DNA of 64,000 nucleotides from Phycisphaeraceae bacterium (GTDB taxonomy: Bacteria; Planctomycetota; Phycisphaerae; Phycisphaerales; SM1A02): assembly GCA_015709595.1 (NCBI GenBank), contig CP054178.1, positions 1,240,001 through 1,304,000 on the forward strand, read 5' to 3'. Shown here in pieces: positions 7,632 through 17,346 of this stretch. The notes under the pieces were generated by a model. That model made no database searches. It saw only the letters and a program-made list of their open reading frames with translations, and was not told where the DNA came from. Both the position numbers and the translations under genes were made by a program. The number at the start of each line of letters is the position of its first letter. Positions within the stretch are counted from its first letter, which is position 1.

Positions 7632-8672
7632 CTACCGGCGCTCGGGCTGCGACAGCAGCGCCATGAATCGTTCGTACACCTCGTAGCGGTGCTGGCGCTC
7701 CTGCACGCTCAGCCCCAGTTCCGTCAATCCGTTCCGAACCTGGTTGCGCAACTCGACGATGCGGTCGTAGACCTCCTGCGTGCGCTCGGGGCGCGCCAGC
7801 AGGGACTTCAGCTCGATGATCGCGGGGTCGCTGTCCACCGCCGACGGCGCGGCCGGGGCGCGCAGGGCCGCGGCTCGCGGGGTGAAGATCATCACCGCTT
7901 CGCGGGCGCGACGCTCCCGGTCCGCCTGACGGGCCAGCACGGTTTCCTGTCCGAGCGACGTATCCTCCGCCAGGGGCACATCCACCTCGATGGTCTCCGT
8001 CAGCACGCGGCCCGCTGCCCCACCGACATTCCCCACGTCACCCCCCGCCGCGCCATCGCCCGGCACGCCTCTGTCGGCGACGGGGCGCTCCACGCGCAGC
8101 CGCACCGTCTCACCCGGCTGGCGCATCGACACCAGGTCGGTGAACTCCGTGGTGGTGTTGAACGACCGAAGCGCCTGCCCGTTGACATGGGTGATGCGGT
8201 CGCCGACCTTGAGCGTGTTCTCCGCGGGCATGCGCGCCATCAGCATGACGACCACGATGCCCGGTCCCTCCTCCAGTCGGGCCGGGCGCATCTGGATGCC
8301 CAGCGCCCCGCCCCGCCTGGTGAGGATACGGTCGCGCAGAATCGCCACCAGCTGGTGCTTCTGCTCGGCGTTGAGGTACTCGGCCTCGGCCAGGAACTGA
8401 AAGACCTGGTCGGATACATTCACCTCGCGCAGCCACGCCGCCGCCTCGGACCGGCGGCGCCAGGAGTCGTCGCCCAGCTGCATCAGCCGCTCGGCGAATG
8501 GACCGCGCAACGACTCGGGGATGAGGTACTCGTCCTCGAATGGCGGCGCGTCGGCGGGCGAACCGTCGACGCGCTCCGCCACCTGCGCCGTCGAGAGGCC
8601 CGCCGCCGCGGTCGCCAGCACCGTCGCGGCGATCACCGCGGCCTGGCGGAAGAGTGGCCCGTCCGATCTCAT
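7632..8672 (-). CDS. Exported PDZ-domain protein
   Basis: A 346-residue protein with a likely signal peptide (MRSDGPLFRQAAVIAATVLA, then TAAAGLSTAQ). A central PDZ-like domain lies at about residues 105-190, with GALGIQMRP and VGDRITHVNGQAL typical of the carboxylate-binding fold. The C-terminal ~80 residues are helical and charged, probably coiled coil. No protease catalytic domain is present, so it is more likely an adaptor or scaffold than a DegP-type protease. The start is ATG 8672, which overlaps the stop of the upstream phosphotransferase gene as ATGA; longer frames upstream are read in the wrong frame of that gene. Confidence 0.7.
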   Translation of the reverse strand: MRSDGPLFRQAAVIAATVLATAAAGLSTAQVAERVDGSPADAPPFEDEYLIPESLRGPFAERLMQLGDDSWRRRSEAAAWLREVNVSDQVFQFLAEAEYLNAEQKHQLVAILRDRILTRRGGALGIQMRPARLEEGPGIVVVMLMARMPAENTLKVGDRITHVNGQALRSFNTTTEFTDLVSMRQPGETVRLRVERPVADRGVPGDGAAGGDVGNVGGAAGRVLTETIEVDVPLAEDTSLGQETVLARQADRERRAREAVMIFTPRAAALRAPAAPSAVDSDPAIIELKSLLARPERTQEVYDRIVELRNQVRNGLTELGLSVQERQHRYEVYERFMALLSQPERR

Positions 8673-9910
8673 CGCTGCGACTCCCGGACGAACGTGACCA
8701 GTCGCTCGGCCCGCGGCGTCAGCCAGCGCACCTTGCGCTCGATCATCGCCAGAAAGGGCGCGCCCGGAATACGGGCGAAACTGCCCGTGGCCGCGATCGG
8801 CACTACGCTCTCGGCGATCAGCGCCTCGATGATGAGCCATGGCAGCGACTGGTGCTCGGCGTCGGTCAGCGGCGTCGCGGCGCCCTGATCGTATCCGCGC
8901 ACGAAGGCCCTGATCCGCTCCGCGGAAAGCGCTTCGGGCCACGTGGTGGGGTCTTCCGTGTTCTGACCGATGCGCATCGAGAACTGCAGCGCGCCGTTGG
9001 CCACGTCGGTCATACGGGGCTCAAGCCGCGCCGAATCGAAGTCGATCACCGCCGCCACGCGACGATCGGGGTGGAAGAGCAGGTTGCCGGGGTGCCAGTC
9101 GCCGTGGTTGATGACGCGCGGCCAGCGCGAGTAGCCCAGCGACTCAACGCGCCGGACCGCGTCGTCGTACGCCTCGCGCAGATACGCGCAGCAGCGCAGC
9201 AGATCCGCCTCGCTGGCCTTCACGTCCACCGTCGAAACCGCGCGAGGCACCGCCGCGACATGCCCCGCCAGCCCCGGGGCGGCGTGATACGAGGCGTCAG
9301 GCGGGTTGGAAACCAGGGCGTGCCCCCCCAGCAGCCGATGCAGGTGGGCCAGCGCGTAGCCCGCGTACTGCGTGGCGCGGTTGGAGCCGTTGAAGTGCTC
9401 GCCTCGCACGTACTCGAACATTTCGTAGACCGCGCCCTCGTGCTGCACCAGCGAGTTGTTGCTGTCACGCGTGCCGATCAGCCGCGCCACGGGAAAGCTG
9501 TTCTCCGCCAGGTGCAGCTGCAGTCGGTGCGAAAAGGCCACGCGGTGCGGCTCGTCGCGCCCGGGAGCGCGGCGTTTGAGCAGGTATTCCCCGGTCTGCG
9601 TGCGGATGCGCACCTTGGGGGCGCGGCGCGACCCGCGCGGATAATCACGGATCGACTCGATCACGCCCAGTTCGTAGTGCGACAGCACGATGGCCAGTTC
9701 GCGGGAGTCAAATCGCTCCCGGCGCGTCACGTCATCCTGCCGCGGGCCAAGATGCGCGACGGGTTCCGGCGGTGCGGGAGCCGGATGGGACGCCGGTCGC
9801 TTCTCGGCGCCGCGTCGTCCGCCCCCGGCCGGACCGGCGGACGACTTCCCCCGCCCCGGCGAGCCGGGACCGTGTCGTCCGGGTTCTGGATGGTGAGCGG
9901 GCGTGGGCAT
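8669..9910 (-). CDS. Aminoglycoside/homoserine-kinase-like phosphotransferase (APH fold)
   Basis: A 413-residue protein. The first ~60 residues are Pro/Gly-rich and low complexity. The rest is an APH-fold small-molecule kinase: a lobe with a KRR nucleotide-contact region, then HGDWHPGNLLF (Brenner catalytic loop) near residue 270 and IDFDSA near 288, which supplies the Mg-binding aspartate. The substrate is not evident; related proteins act on homoserine, choline, sugars or antibiotics, and no resistance role is implied. It is coupled to the PDZ gene by a 4-base overlap. The true start could be further inside, given the low-complexity N-terminus. Confidence 0.75.
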   Translation of the reverse strand: MPTPAHHPEPGRHGPGSPGRGKSSAGPAGGGRRGAEKRPASHPAPAPPEPVAHLGPRQDDVTRRERFDSRELAIVLSHYELGVIESIRDYPRGSRRAPKVRIRTQTGEYLLKRRAPGRDEPHRVAFSHRLQLHLAENSFPVARLIGTRDSNNSLVQHEGAVYEMFEYVRGEHFNGSNRATQYAGYALAHLHRLLGGHALVSNPPDASYHAAPGLAGHVAAVPRAVSTVDVKASEADLLRCCAYLREAYDDAVRRVESLGYSRWPRVINHGDWHPGNLLFHPDRRVAAVIDFDSARLEPRMTDVANGALQFSMRIGQNTEDPTTWPEALSAERIRAFVRGYDQGAATPLTDAEHQSLPWLIIEALIAESVVPIAATGSFARIPGAPFLAMIERKVRWLTPRAERLVTFVRESQR

Positions 9911-10014
9911 GGCGGTCGCGTGCCCCGCGAAGCAGGGCTGCTACAGGGTAGCCGGGCACCCGGTGATACCCGCCGCAACGTCATACGTGTCACCCCTGAA
10001 TCAAATCCCATTTC

Positions 10015-10048
10015 CCCTCTTCCCGCTGGAAGAGGGTCGGGATGAGGG
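10015..10048 (+). repeat. CCCTCTTCC hairpin repeat downstream of phoU
   Basis: CCCTCTTCC (10015-10023), a 4-base loop, GGAAGAGGG (10028-10036), followed by TCGGGATGAGGG. It lies between phoU and the phosphotransferase gene. It could act as a structural 3' end for the pst operon, but its sequence matches the repeat found in dnaE, so it is primarily a dispersed element. Confidence 0.7.
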
Positions 10049-10121
10049 TTCCTTCGTCAGGGATTCACCGGCGTTCAACCTGAGCGTGCGCCGCCCCTGG
10101 AGCGACCGCGGCCGGGCGTGG

Positions 10122-10778
10122 TCACAGGTGCTCGTGCCGCACCAGCGAACCCTTGCTCATGAAGATGACGTCCTCTGCGATGTTGGTGCAGACGTCGGCG
10201 ATGCGCTCGAGTTTGCGGGCGATGGAGAGCACGTCGATGGCCGCCTCGGTGGCCTCGACATGCCTGGGGATCTCCACCTGCGCCCACGCGAAGACCTCTT
10301 TCTGCAGGTCATCGACGCGCTGGTCGTCCTTGCGGATGCGCTGGGCCAGGTCGGCGTCCTCGTCGGCCAGCGCCTTCATGGCGCTGACGAACATGTGCTC
10401 GGTCTCGGTGGCCATGGTCGCCAAAGACGGCGGCATCTCCACCGTGCGGAGCTGATGCAGGTCAATGGCTCGCTTGGCCACCGACCGGGCCATGTCCGCG
10501 ATCCGCTCGAGGTTGGTGTTGATGCGCATGGCGGAGAGCACGAAGCGCAGGTCGCCCGCCACGGGGTGGGTGAGGGCGAGGATGCGCAGGCACTCCTCTT
10601 CGTTGATGATTTCCATGCGGTCGATCTCGTTGTCGCCCTTGCGGACAAGCTGCGCCGCCTCCATGTCTCCCTCCAGCAGCGCCCGCATGGCCCAGTGGAT
10701 GCGCTGCTCCACCGCCGCCCCCATGGTGAGGATGTTGCGTCGAAGATCGACCAGTTCCTTGAGCAGTTGCATGGGCAT
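10122..10778 (-). CDS. phoU: Phosphate transport regulator PhoU
   Basis: A 218-residue all-helical protein with two PhoU repeats, each a three-helix bundle, with metal-binding-like segments INTNLERIADMA and IARKLERIADVCTNIAED. PhoU links the Pst transporter to the PhoR kinase and keeps the regulon off when phosphate is plentiful. It is the last gene of the pstSCAB-phoU order, 83 bases after pstB, with a hairpin repeat in the gap. The start is ATG 10778; ATG 10772 two codons later is possible. Confidence 0.95.
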   Translation of the reverse strand: MPMQLLKELVDLRRNILTMGAAVEQRIHWAMRALLEGDMEAAQLVRKGDNEIDRMEIINEEECLRILALTHPVAGDLRFVLSAMRINTNLERIADMARSVAKRAIDLHQLRTVEMPPSLATMATETEHMFVSAMKALADEDADLAQRIRKDDQRVDDLQKEVFAWAQVEIPRHVEATEAAIDVLSIARKLERIADVCTNIAEDVIFMSKGSLVRHEHL

Positions 10779-10832
10779 GGACGTTCACTCGATTCGGGCG
10801 GATACGGCTCGCTGCGCCGCGGCACACGGAAT

Positions 10833-10851
10833 CACGGCTCACAGAGCCGTG
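10833..10851. repeat. CACGGCTC hairpin repeat between pstB and phoU
   Basis: CACGGCTC, loop ACA, GAGCCGTG: a perfect 8-base-pair stem, flanked by GGCACACGG on both sides. Same family as the copies at 52630-52740. It could modulate phoU levels relative to pstB, but this is inference. Confidence 0.7.
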
Positions 10852-10861
10852 GCACACGGGA

Positions 10862-11755
10862 TCAGCCGAAGCGACCCGTGATGTAATCTTCGGTTTCCTT
10901 CTTCTTCGGGTTCGTGAACACATCGGCGGTTTCACCCACTTCAACCAGGCGTCCCTCGCAGAAGAAGGCCGTCTGGTCCGACACGCGGGCCGCCTGCTGC
11001 ATGTTGTGGGTGACGATGATGATGGTGTACTGCTCTCGCAGCTGGGCGATGAGCTCCTCGACGCGGGCCGTGGACTTGGGGTCGAGCGCGGAGCAGGGCT
11101 CATCCATGAGAAGCACTTCCGGCCCCACCGCCACGGCACGGGCGATGCACAACCGCTGCTGCTGCCCGCCCGAAAGCCCCAGCGCCGAGTCGCGCAGTCG
11201 ATCCTTCACCTCGTCCCACAGGGCCGCCTTGCGCAGCGACCATTCGACCAGGTCGGCCAGCTCCGTCCGGCTCATCGAGCGGTGCAGGCGCGGGCCGAAG
11301 GCCACGTTGTCGAAGATCGACTTGGGGAAGGGATTGGGCTTCTGAAACACCATGCCCACACGGCGGCGCAGTTCCACCACGTCCGTGGAGCGGGCCAGCA
11401 CGTCCATGCCGTGCAGATCGAGCGTGCCTTCGGCCCGGGCGGTGGGGATCAGGTCGTTCATCCGGTTGACCCAGCGCAGGAAGGTGCTCTTGCCGCACCC
11501 GCTGGGACCGATCAGGGCGGTGACGCGGCATCGCGGCACGTCGATCTCCACGTGGTGCAGGGCCTGAAAAGTGCCGTAGAACGAGTTGAACTCACGCACC
11601 GTGATCGCCGTCTCCACGTCCGCCAGGGCGGAGGCGGCGTCGGTCGCGGTCTGGGGTCGGGTCGGTCGCACGACGGGAATATGAACCGAAGGCGACGCCG
11701 AACGCAACTCGGACTCGGCCATGATCGCGGGATTGCCGGGTTGAATGGCTGTCAT
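10862..11755 (-). CDS. pstB: Phosphate ABC transporter ATP-binding protein PstB
   Basis: A 297-residue ABC ATPase powering high-affinity phosphate import. After a ~60-residue low-complexity N-terminal extension come Walker [10 protein letters not shown], the Q-loop region [12 protein letters not shown] typical of PstB, signature [14 protein letters not shown], Walker [14 protein letters not shown] and the H-loop VTHNM. Its ATG 11755 overlaps the pstA stop as ATGA. The first 60 residues are not part of the usual family length (~255), so a downstream start is possible, but the overlap supports the one given. Confidence 0.96.
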   Translation of the reverse strand: MTAIQPGNPAIMAESELRSASPSVHIPVVRPTRPQTATDAASALADVETAITVREFNSFYGTFQALHHVEIDVPRCRVTALIGPSGCGKSTFLRWVNRMNDLIPTARAEGTLDLHGMDVLARSTDVVELRRRVGMVFQKPNPFPKSIFDNVAFGPRLHRSMSRTELADLVEWSLRKAALWDEVKDRLRDSALGLSGGQQQRLCIARAVAVGPEVLLMDEPCSALDPKSTARVEELIAQLREQYTIIIVTHNMQQAARVSDQTAFFCEGRLVEVGETADVFTNPKKKETEDYITGRFG

Positions 11756-13035
11756 TGAAGTGGCTTCTGGAACTTCTGGCGGACAAGCACCGCCGTGGCG
11801 TTGAATGTGAGCAGCACGGCCAGCAGGACGATGATGCCCGTGGCCGCCACGTCGTGGAAGGACTTGTTGGGCAGCGACGCCCAGTTGTAGATCTGCAGCG
11901 GCATGGCCGTGAAGTCGTCCATCAGGTGGGCGGGCGTGAAGGTGATGTACACGATGCCCGCGAGGATGAGAATCGGCGCCGCCTCGCCGATGGCTCGGCT
12001 CATGGCGAGGATCGATCCCGTCATGATGCCCGGCACCGCGGCGGGCAGCGTCATGCCCCAGATCATCTGCCAGCGGGTGGACCCCATCGCCAGCGCGCCT
12101 TCGCGCAGCGAACCGGGCACGGCCCGAAGCGCTTCCTGCGAGGAGATGATCACCACCGGCAGCACCACCAGCATGAGCGTCAGCCCCCCCGCCAGCACGC
12201 CGCGTCCGAAGGGAAGCCGGACGTACCACCACGCCTTCTCGTCCGTGCGCGCGACGTAGACGTCTTCCGCCACCACGCCCCCGAGCAGCTCGGCGCGGAT
12301 TGCGCTGATCGCCGCTTCATCCTCAAGATCGGCCGCGCGCTGAGCGACGCGTTCGTGCAGGGCGTCGATCTCCTCATACGGAAGCACGCGCAGGGTGACG
12401 GGCTGGTCCTCGTCCGAGGTCATTACGAGTCCGCTGACGATCGCCGTCTCCGGGGCGCTCCGATCCGCGACCCGGAGTCGAAGGTACTCGCCCGACTCAT
12501 CCATCACCTCGTCGTAGAAGCGCACGCCCCATTCGTACCGGGGCGACAGGGCGGAGCCGAAGAGCCCGAACATGTTGGCGAAGACCGTCAGCCCCAGGAT
12601 GCCGTACACGATGGACGGCACGCCCGCCAGGTTGGCGATGTTGAGCTGCACGAAGCCGTGCAGCCGCCTCACCAGCCGATGCCGGGGCTTGTACTCCTCC
12701 AGAAAGATCGCTGTGCCCACGCCCAGCGGCAGGGCCACGATGGCGCAGATGGCGCAGATGAACACGCTGCCCCACAGCGCGGGGCTCATGCCGGCTTTCT
12801 CGGCGTCACGCGAAGGCACGCCGGTGAAAAAATCGACGTCCAGGTGCGTCAACCCCCGAAGAGCGATGGACCCGAGCAGGATGACCAGCAGAAGCACGCT
12901 GCACCATGCGGTGACCCAGCAGACCACGGTGAAGATCGCGTTGGCGCGGCGGCGTCGAGCGCCAAGCGTGGACGGGCCGAAAACCGGCGGGGGCGGCTCA
13001 CCCGTGGGGGAGATCGGATTCGTCGGGAGATTCAT
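11752..13035 (-). CDS. pstA: Phosphate ABC transporter permease PstA with large periplasmic insertion
   Basis: A 427-residue inner-membrane permease, well above the usual ~280-300. The core is typical: six membrane segments and the EAA loop [20 protein letters not shown] that contacts PstB. The extra length is a ~110-residue hydrophilic insert at about residues 165-275, from after [12 protein letters not shown] to before [17 protein letters not shown], in what should be a periplasmic loop. A ~20-residue Pro-rich N-terminus is also present. Both ends overlap neighbours by 4 bases (ATGA with pstC and pstB), implying coupled translation and a fixed stoichiometry. The insert has no family I recognise. 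Confidence 0.94.
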   Translation of the reverse strand: MNLPTNPISPTGEPPPPVFGPSTLGARRRRANAIFTVVCWVTAWCSVLLLVILLGSIALRGLTHLDVDFFTGVPSRDAEKAGMSPALWGSVFICAICAIVALPLGVGTAIFLEEYKPRHRLVRRLHGFVQLNIANLAGVPSIVYGILGLTVFANMFGLFGSALSPRYEWGVRFYDEVMDESGEYLRLRVADRSAPETAIVSGLVMTSDEDQPVTLRVLPYEEIDALHERVAQRAADLEDEAAISAIRAELLGGVVAEDVYVARTDEKAWWYVRLPFGRGVLAGGLTLMLVVLPVVIISSQEALRAVPGSLREGALAMGSTRWQMIWGMTLPAAVPGIMTGSILAMSRAIGEAAPILILAGIVYITFTPAHLMDDFTAMPLQIYNWASLPNKSFHDVAATGIIVLLAVLLTFNATAVLVRQKFQKPLQ

Positions 13036-14003
13036 TCGTAGGCCTCCCGGAAGCGCACCCGGATCCAGTGCCCGATGAGCGTGATGATGAAGGTCATCAG
13101 GAACAGCGTGGCGGCGACGGCGTAGCTGGAGTAGTACTCCGCCCCGAAGTTGCTCACGTCGCCCAGGAAGATCTGCACCATGTACGCGGTCATGGTCTGG
13201 GATTGCTCGGTCACCTTCCACGTGATCTGCGCCATGTTGCCGGCGGCGAGCGTGACGATCATCGTCTCCCCCACCGCACGGGCGATGGCCAGGAGCGAGG
13301 CCGCCACGATGCCGGAGATCGCCCCCGGCACCACCACCTTGAGCGACACGTCGAACTTCGTGCCACCCAGTCCGTAGGCGCCTTCCCGCAGCGAGCGAGG
13401 CACGGCCTGCAGGGCGTCCTCGGAAATCGAACACACGATGGGCAGGCACATGATCCCCACCGCGATGCCCGCGCTGAGCACGTTGTAGGTGCCGAACCCG
13501 GAATACATCCCCTGCAAGGCGGGTGTGATGACGAAGAGCGCGAAGAAGCCGTACACCACGGTGGGCACGCCCGCCAGCACCTCAAGCACGGGCTTGAGCG
13601 CCGCCCGCAGCGGCCTCGGGGCGTACTCGCTCAGGAAGATCGCCGTCACCAGCCCCAGGGGAATGGCGAAGAGCATCGCCAGCAGGGTGATCATCACCGT
13701 GCCGGAGATGAGGGGCCAGATGCCGAAATGCTTCTCCTCGCCCAGCAGCGGCGCCCACTTCAGGCCGAAGAGGAAGTCAGTCACCGTCACATCGGGAAGC
13801 TTGAAGAACGTGAACGTCTCCCACCCCAGCACCACGATGATGGCGGCGGTGGTGAAGATCGAGAACGCCGCGCACCCGACGAGCGAGCCGCGGATCGTGT
13901 ACTCCACGGCGTTGCGACCGACGCGCGAACGCGCCCGACCGAGTTCGGCCGGGCGGAGAAGCCGCGGCTTCTCCAGGTTCGTGGAGGGTGCAATGGAGGT
14001 CAT
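13032..14003 (-). CDS. pstC: Phosphate ABC transporter permease PstC
   Basis: A 323-residue inner-membrane permease that pairs with PstA. It has six predicted membrane helices, the VPTVVYGFFALFVITP segment typical of PstC, and the EAA motif EDALQAVPRSLREGAYGLGG. A ~35-residue charged cytoplasmic N-terminus precedes the first helix. It lies 90 bases downstream of pstS and overlaps pstA. Confidence 0.95.
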   Translation of the reverse strand: MTSIAPSTNLEKPRLLRPAELGRARSRVGRNAVEYTIRGSLVGCAAFSIFTTAAIIVVLGWETFTFFKLPDVTVTDFLFGLKWAPLLGEEKHFGIWPLISGTVMITLLAMLFAIPLGLVTAIFLSEYAPRPLRAALKPVLEVLAGVPTVVYGFFALFVITPALQGMYSGFGTYNVLSAGIAVGIMCLPIVCSISEDALQAVPRSLREGAYGLGGTKFDVSLKVVVPGAISGIVAASLLAIARAVGETMIVTLAAGNMAQITWKVTEQSQTMTAYMVQIFLGDVSNFGAEYYSSYAVAATLFLMTFIITLIGHWIRVRFREAYE

Positions 14004-14093
14004 GAGGTTGCGCCTGACGCGGGACGTGATCCGGGCAAAGCCGGAGCGGCGCCTCTCGACGCCGCCCCGGGTTGGTCGCTGTTCAGGCGAGGA

Positions 14094-15095
14094 TCACTTG
14101 TAGACCGTGGTCACCGGACCGCTGACCTTCTCACCCTTGTCGTTGAGGAACTGGGTGCCGGTCTTGCTGGCCTTGAAGTTGGCTGAGGCCCGCTGGTAGA
14201 CCACCTCGGGCAGGGAGACGTAGCCCACCTCGGCGGCGAGCCGCGGCGCGTTGGCCAGGTAGAACTCCACGAAGCCCTTGACTTCCGGGCGTCGGGCCGA
14301 CCTGGCGTTCACGTAGATGAACAGGGGGCGACTGAAGGGGGCGTAGGAGCCGTCCTCGATGGTGCCGGCCGTGGGCTCGACCGGCGTGCCCAGCTTGGGG
14401 TTCACGATGGGCACGACCCGGAGCTTGTCCTTGTTCTCGAAGTAGTACGCGCAGCCGAAGAAGCCCAATGCGGCTTCATCGCCCGATACGCCTCGAACGA
14501 GCAGGTTGTCATCCTCGGAGACCGACACGTCGGGCCGGATGGCCTCCTTGCCGGCGACGACCTCCTTGAAGTAGTCGAACGTGCCGGAGTCGGTGCCGGG
14601 GATGAACATCTTGATGGGCTTGTTGGGCCACGAGGGGCGGACATCCCTCCACGTCTTGGCGGCCTTGGAGGCCAGGAAGATCGTCTGAATCTCCTCCACG
14701 GTCAGCGAGTCCACCCAGGTGTTCGCCTTGTTCACCACGAAGGACAGCCCGTCGTAGGCCACCGGGAGCTCGATGTACTGGGCGCCGTTCTTGGCCGCCT
14801 CATCATGCTCCTCCTTCTTGATCGGGCGGGAGGCGTTGGAGATGTCGGTTTCGCCCAGGGCGAATCGCTTGAACCCGCCGCCCGTGCCCGACACGCCAAC
14901 CGTCACGTTGACGTTGGGGGCCTTCTCCTTGAACTCCTCGGCGACCGCCTGGGTGATCGGAAAGACGGTGGACGAGCCGTCGATGGCGACGGCGCCACGA
15001 AGACGGGCGTACGAATCCTGGCTGGGTGAGGTGAAGCCGAGCGTCACGGCGAGGGCGCCGGTCGCCAGCACGGCTGCGTTCGTCTTGGTGAGCAT
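14094..15095 (-). CDS. pstS: Phosphate-binding periplasmic protein PstS
   Basis: A 333-residue periplasmic binding protein that captures phosphate for PstCAB. It has an N-terminal signal peptide (about residues 1-29), then [12 protein letters not shown] and [12 protein letters not shown], which provide the Ser/Thr-Gly phosphate contacts of the family, and [11 protein letters not shown] in the second lobe. No lipobox cysteine is visible, so it is probably soluble. It is the first gene of the pst operon. The 154-base leader region has one GTTCA half-site at 15166 in the context TGTTCAGATTGCGC, nearly identical to one before the porin gene. Confidence 0.95.
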   Translation of the reverse strand: MLTKTNAAVLATGALAVTLGFTSPSQDSYARLRGAVAIDGSSTVFPITQAVAEEFKEKAPNVNVTVGVSGTGGGFKRFALGETDISNASRPIKKEEHDEAAKNGAQYIELPVAYDGLSFVVNKANTWVDSLTVEEIQTIFLASKAAKTWRDVRPSWPNKPIKMFIPGTDSGTFDYFKEVVAGKEAIRPDVSVSEDDNLLVRGVSGDEAALGFFGCAYYFENKDKLRVVPIVNPKLGTPVEPTAGTIEDGSYAPFSRPLFIYVNARSARRPEVKGFVEFYLANAPRLAAEVGYVSLPEVVYQRASANFKASKTGTQFLNDKGEKVSGPVTTVYK

Positions 15096-15249
15096 GCGTG
15101 GATTCCTTCGTTCGAGGGACCGAGAATGAGGTTCCGATCGTTCGGAGGAATCGTTTCCGGCGCGTGTTCAGATTGCGCTAAGGGCACGCGGAGATGGCGC
15201 AAGAGTTGGGCGCGCCTTTCCCGCGCGGCGGGTCGGCGTCAGGGGGCGA

Positions 15250-16368
15250 TCACGTCACCAGCGGCTCGATGAGCCAGTGGATCAGCCCGTAGGAGATGGC
15301 GGCGATGAACGCCGAGCATGGCAGCGTCAGCACCCAGGCCATGACAATCCGCTGGCCCCAGATCCACCGCACGCTGCGGACGTTGCGCACCGTTCCCACG
15401 CCCAGGATCGCCCCGGTGATGGCGTGGGTCGTGGAGATCGGCACCCCGCCGAACTTGGTGAACCCGCTGATGACCACGGCGGCCGCCGTCTCCGCCGAGA
15501 ACCCGCCCACCGGCTGAAGCCGGGTGATGCTCAGCCCCATGGTCTTGACGATGCGCCACCCGCCGCACAACGTGCCCAGCGCGATGGCGAAGTGGCACGA
15601 AATGATGATGGGCCATCCGTAGGCGTGCTCCTGCCCGAAGAGGTGCCACTCGCCCCAGGTGGTCCATTCCTGCATGCCCGCGGCGGTGAGCACGAGCACG
15701 ATGATGCCCATGGTCTTCTGGGCGTCGTTGCCCCCGTGCCCGAGCGAGTAAATCGCCGCCGAAACCAACTGCAACCGACGGAAGACGCGATCAACCCTGT
15801 ACGGCGTCATGCGGCGGCAGATCCACGAGATCGCCACCATCAGCGTGCCCCCGAACAGAAACCCGAACCCCGGCGACAGCACGATGCCGATGAGGATCAG
15901 AATCCACCCGTGGGCGATGAGCACGGTGAAGCCCGCCTTGGCGATGGCGGCGCCGGCGATGCCCGCCACCAGCGCATGGGAGGAGCTGGTGGGCAGCCCC
16001 AGCCACCAGGTGATGATGTTCCAGATGATGGCCCCCATCAGCCCGCCCCAGACCACGAAGATATCGATGCGCTGAACATCCACCAGCCCTGTGCCGATGG
16101 TCTTGGCGACGGCCGTACCGAACACGAAGGCCGCGATGAAGTTGAAGAACGCCGCCCATGCCACCGCCGCCCCAGGGCTGAGCACCCGCGTGGAGACGAT
16201 GGTGGCGATCGAGTTGGCCGCGTCGTGGAAGCCGTTGAGGAAGTCGAAGACCAGCGCCACGAAGATGATGAACAGCACCACCGCCAGGGCCAGCCCCGTC
16301 ACGGAGGCACCGGAAGACCCGGCGACGGGTGCGGCTTCGGCGATCAGCAGGACAGGGCTCATCGACAT
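15250..16368 (-). CDS. pit: Low-affinity inorganic phosphate transporter (PiT family)
   Basis: A 372-residue integral membrane protein, probably a phosphate/cation symporter. It carries the two inverted PiT signatures: NGFHDAANSIAT near residue 45 and HGGNDAQKTMGII in the second half, with about ten membrane helices. It lies 63 bases downstream of a DUF47 gene, the usual partner of pit in bacteria, and is followed by pstS on the same strand. Confidence 0.94.
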   Translation of the reverse strand: MSMSPVLLIAEAAPVAGSSGASVTGLALAVVLFIIFVALVFDFLNGFHDAANSIATIVSTRVLSPGAAVAWAAFFNFIAAFVFGTAVAKTIGTGLVDVQRIDIFVVWGGLMGAIIWNIITWWLGLPTSSSHALVAGIAGAAIAKAGFTVLIAHGWILILIGIVLSPGFGFLFGGTLMVAISWICRRMTPYRVDRVFRRLQLVSAAIYSLGHGGNDAQKTMGIIVLVLTAAGMQEWTTWGEWHLFGQEHAYGWPIIISCHFAIALGTLCGGWRIVKTMGLSITRLQPVGGFSAETAAAVVISGFTKFGGVPISTTHAITGAILGVGTVRNVRSVRWIWGQRIVMAWVLTLPCSAFIAAISYGLIHWLIEPLVT

Positions 16369-16431
16369 GGGGAACTCTGGTGATGTGGTTCACGGAACGG
16401 CGGAGGCCGGTGCGCGGGCTGAGCGGCCGGG

Positions 16432-17055
16432 TCAGCCGTTCTTCAGAACGATGCGTTCAATGGTGTTGCCCACGTCCTCGCATTTGTCGATGGCTTTCTC
16501 GATGCGGTCGTAGAGCTCCTTCCACTTCATCACCTCGAGCGGGGGTACGTCGCCTTTGAACAGCCGCGAGACGGCGGCGTGGTTGGTGTCGTCGCCCACG
16601 TTCTCCAGTCGGTGAATCTCGATCAGCAGCGGGCTGAGGTCCGAGAGCTTTCGCGTCTTGCGGAGCATCCCCACCGCCTGGCGGACCGCTTCGGTCGCCT
16701 GCACCAGGATGCCCACCTGGTTGACGAACTCCCCTTCCATCGAGACCACGTGGTAGAGGGTGAACCGCTTGGCGAGCGCGTCCACCTCGTCCACGATGTC
16801 ATCCAGGCCGCCAACCAGCTCGTGAATGTCCTCGCGGTCGAAGGGCGTGATGAAGGTGCGGTCCAGCCGATCGAGGGCGGCGTGGGCCAGTTCGTCCGCC
16901 GAGTGCTCCTGGTCGCGGATGCGCTGGATCGGCCCTTCGATGTTGGGGAACCGCCCGACCAGGCCCTGCAGCTCCTGGGCCGCGCCGACCACATGGCTGG
17001 CCAACTGCTCAAAGAGGTCGAAGAACCTGGTGTCGCGGGGGAGAAGTTGAACCAT
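16432..17055 (-). CDS. DUF47 (PhoU-like) partner of Pit
   Basis: A 207-residue helical cytoplasmic protein of the DUF47/PhoU-like family, which is regularly encoded next to pit and thought to modulate its activity. Supporting segments are IRDQEHSADELAHAALDRLD and LENVGDDTNHAAVSRLF. The start ATG 17055 is chosen because the family begins close to the phenylalanine-rich RDTRFFDLFEQLA region; the longer upstream frame has no family similarity. A TACAAT box lies about 40 bases upstream (17096-17101, minus strand). Confidence 0.9.
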   Translation of the reverse strand: MVQLLPRDTRFFDLFEQLASHVVGAAQELQGLVGRFPNIEGPIQRIRDQEHSADELAHAALDRLDRTFITPFDREDIHELVGGLDDIVDEVDALAKRFTLYHVVSMEGEFVNQVGILVQATEAVRQAVGMLRKTRKLSDLSPLLIEIHRLENVGDDTNHAAVSRLFKGDVPPLEVMKWKELYDRIEKAIDKCEDVGNTIERIVLKNG

Positions 17056-17192
17056 TTCTGAACACACCTTCCGGGGAACGTTCGGGTTGGGGCCGATTGT
17101 AGTGATTCGATCCGTGGCTTCAACCCAACGGACGTTCGGAGAAGGCGGAACTTGGTGGCATTTTCTTCGGCGGTGGTGAGATTCCGTCAAAC

Positions 17193-17228
17193 AAAAAACG
17201 GCCGACCGGGTGGAAGGCCGGTCGGCCG
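17193..17228 (-). terminator. Intrinsic terminator after the porin gene
   Basis: Read on the minus strand: CGGCCGACCGG, 8-base loop, CCGGTCGGCCG (perfect 11-base-pair stem, 17199-17228) directly followed by TTTTTT. It sits about 120 bases after the porin stop codon and before the DUF47 gene. Confidence 0.9.
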
Positions 17229-17346
17229 ATGATCCGTCGCGAGTGATGTCGTACTGGACAGGTAACTTGGAGAGTCAGACGCGACGGGTGGATGAGCGTC
17301 TCTCACTCCATTCGGTCAAATCAAGCCGTCAGTTCTGTCCGGGCGA

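Noticed and set aside
15166-15170. Pho box before pstS
   Set aside because: Only one GTTCA half-site; no partner at 11 bases. It may still be real because its flanks match the porin site, but it is not called.
17048-17063. GTTCA repeat with 11-base spacing at the DUF47 start codon
   Set aside because: One copy is made by the Val-Gln codons after ATG and the site lies downstream of the TACAAT box, an implausible activator site.
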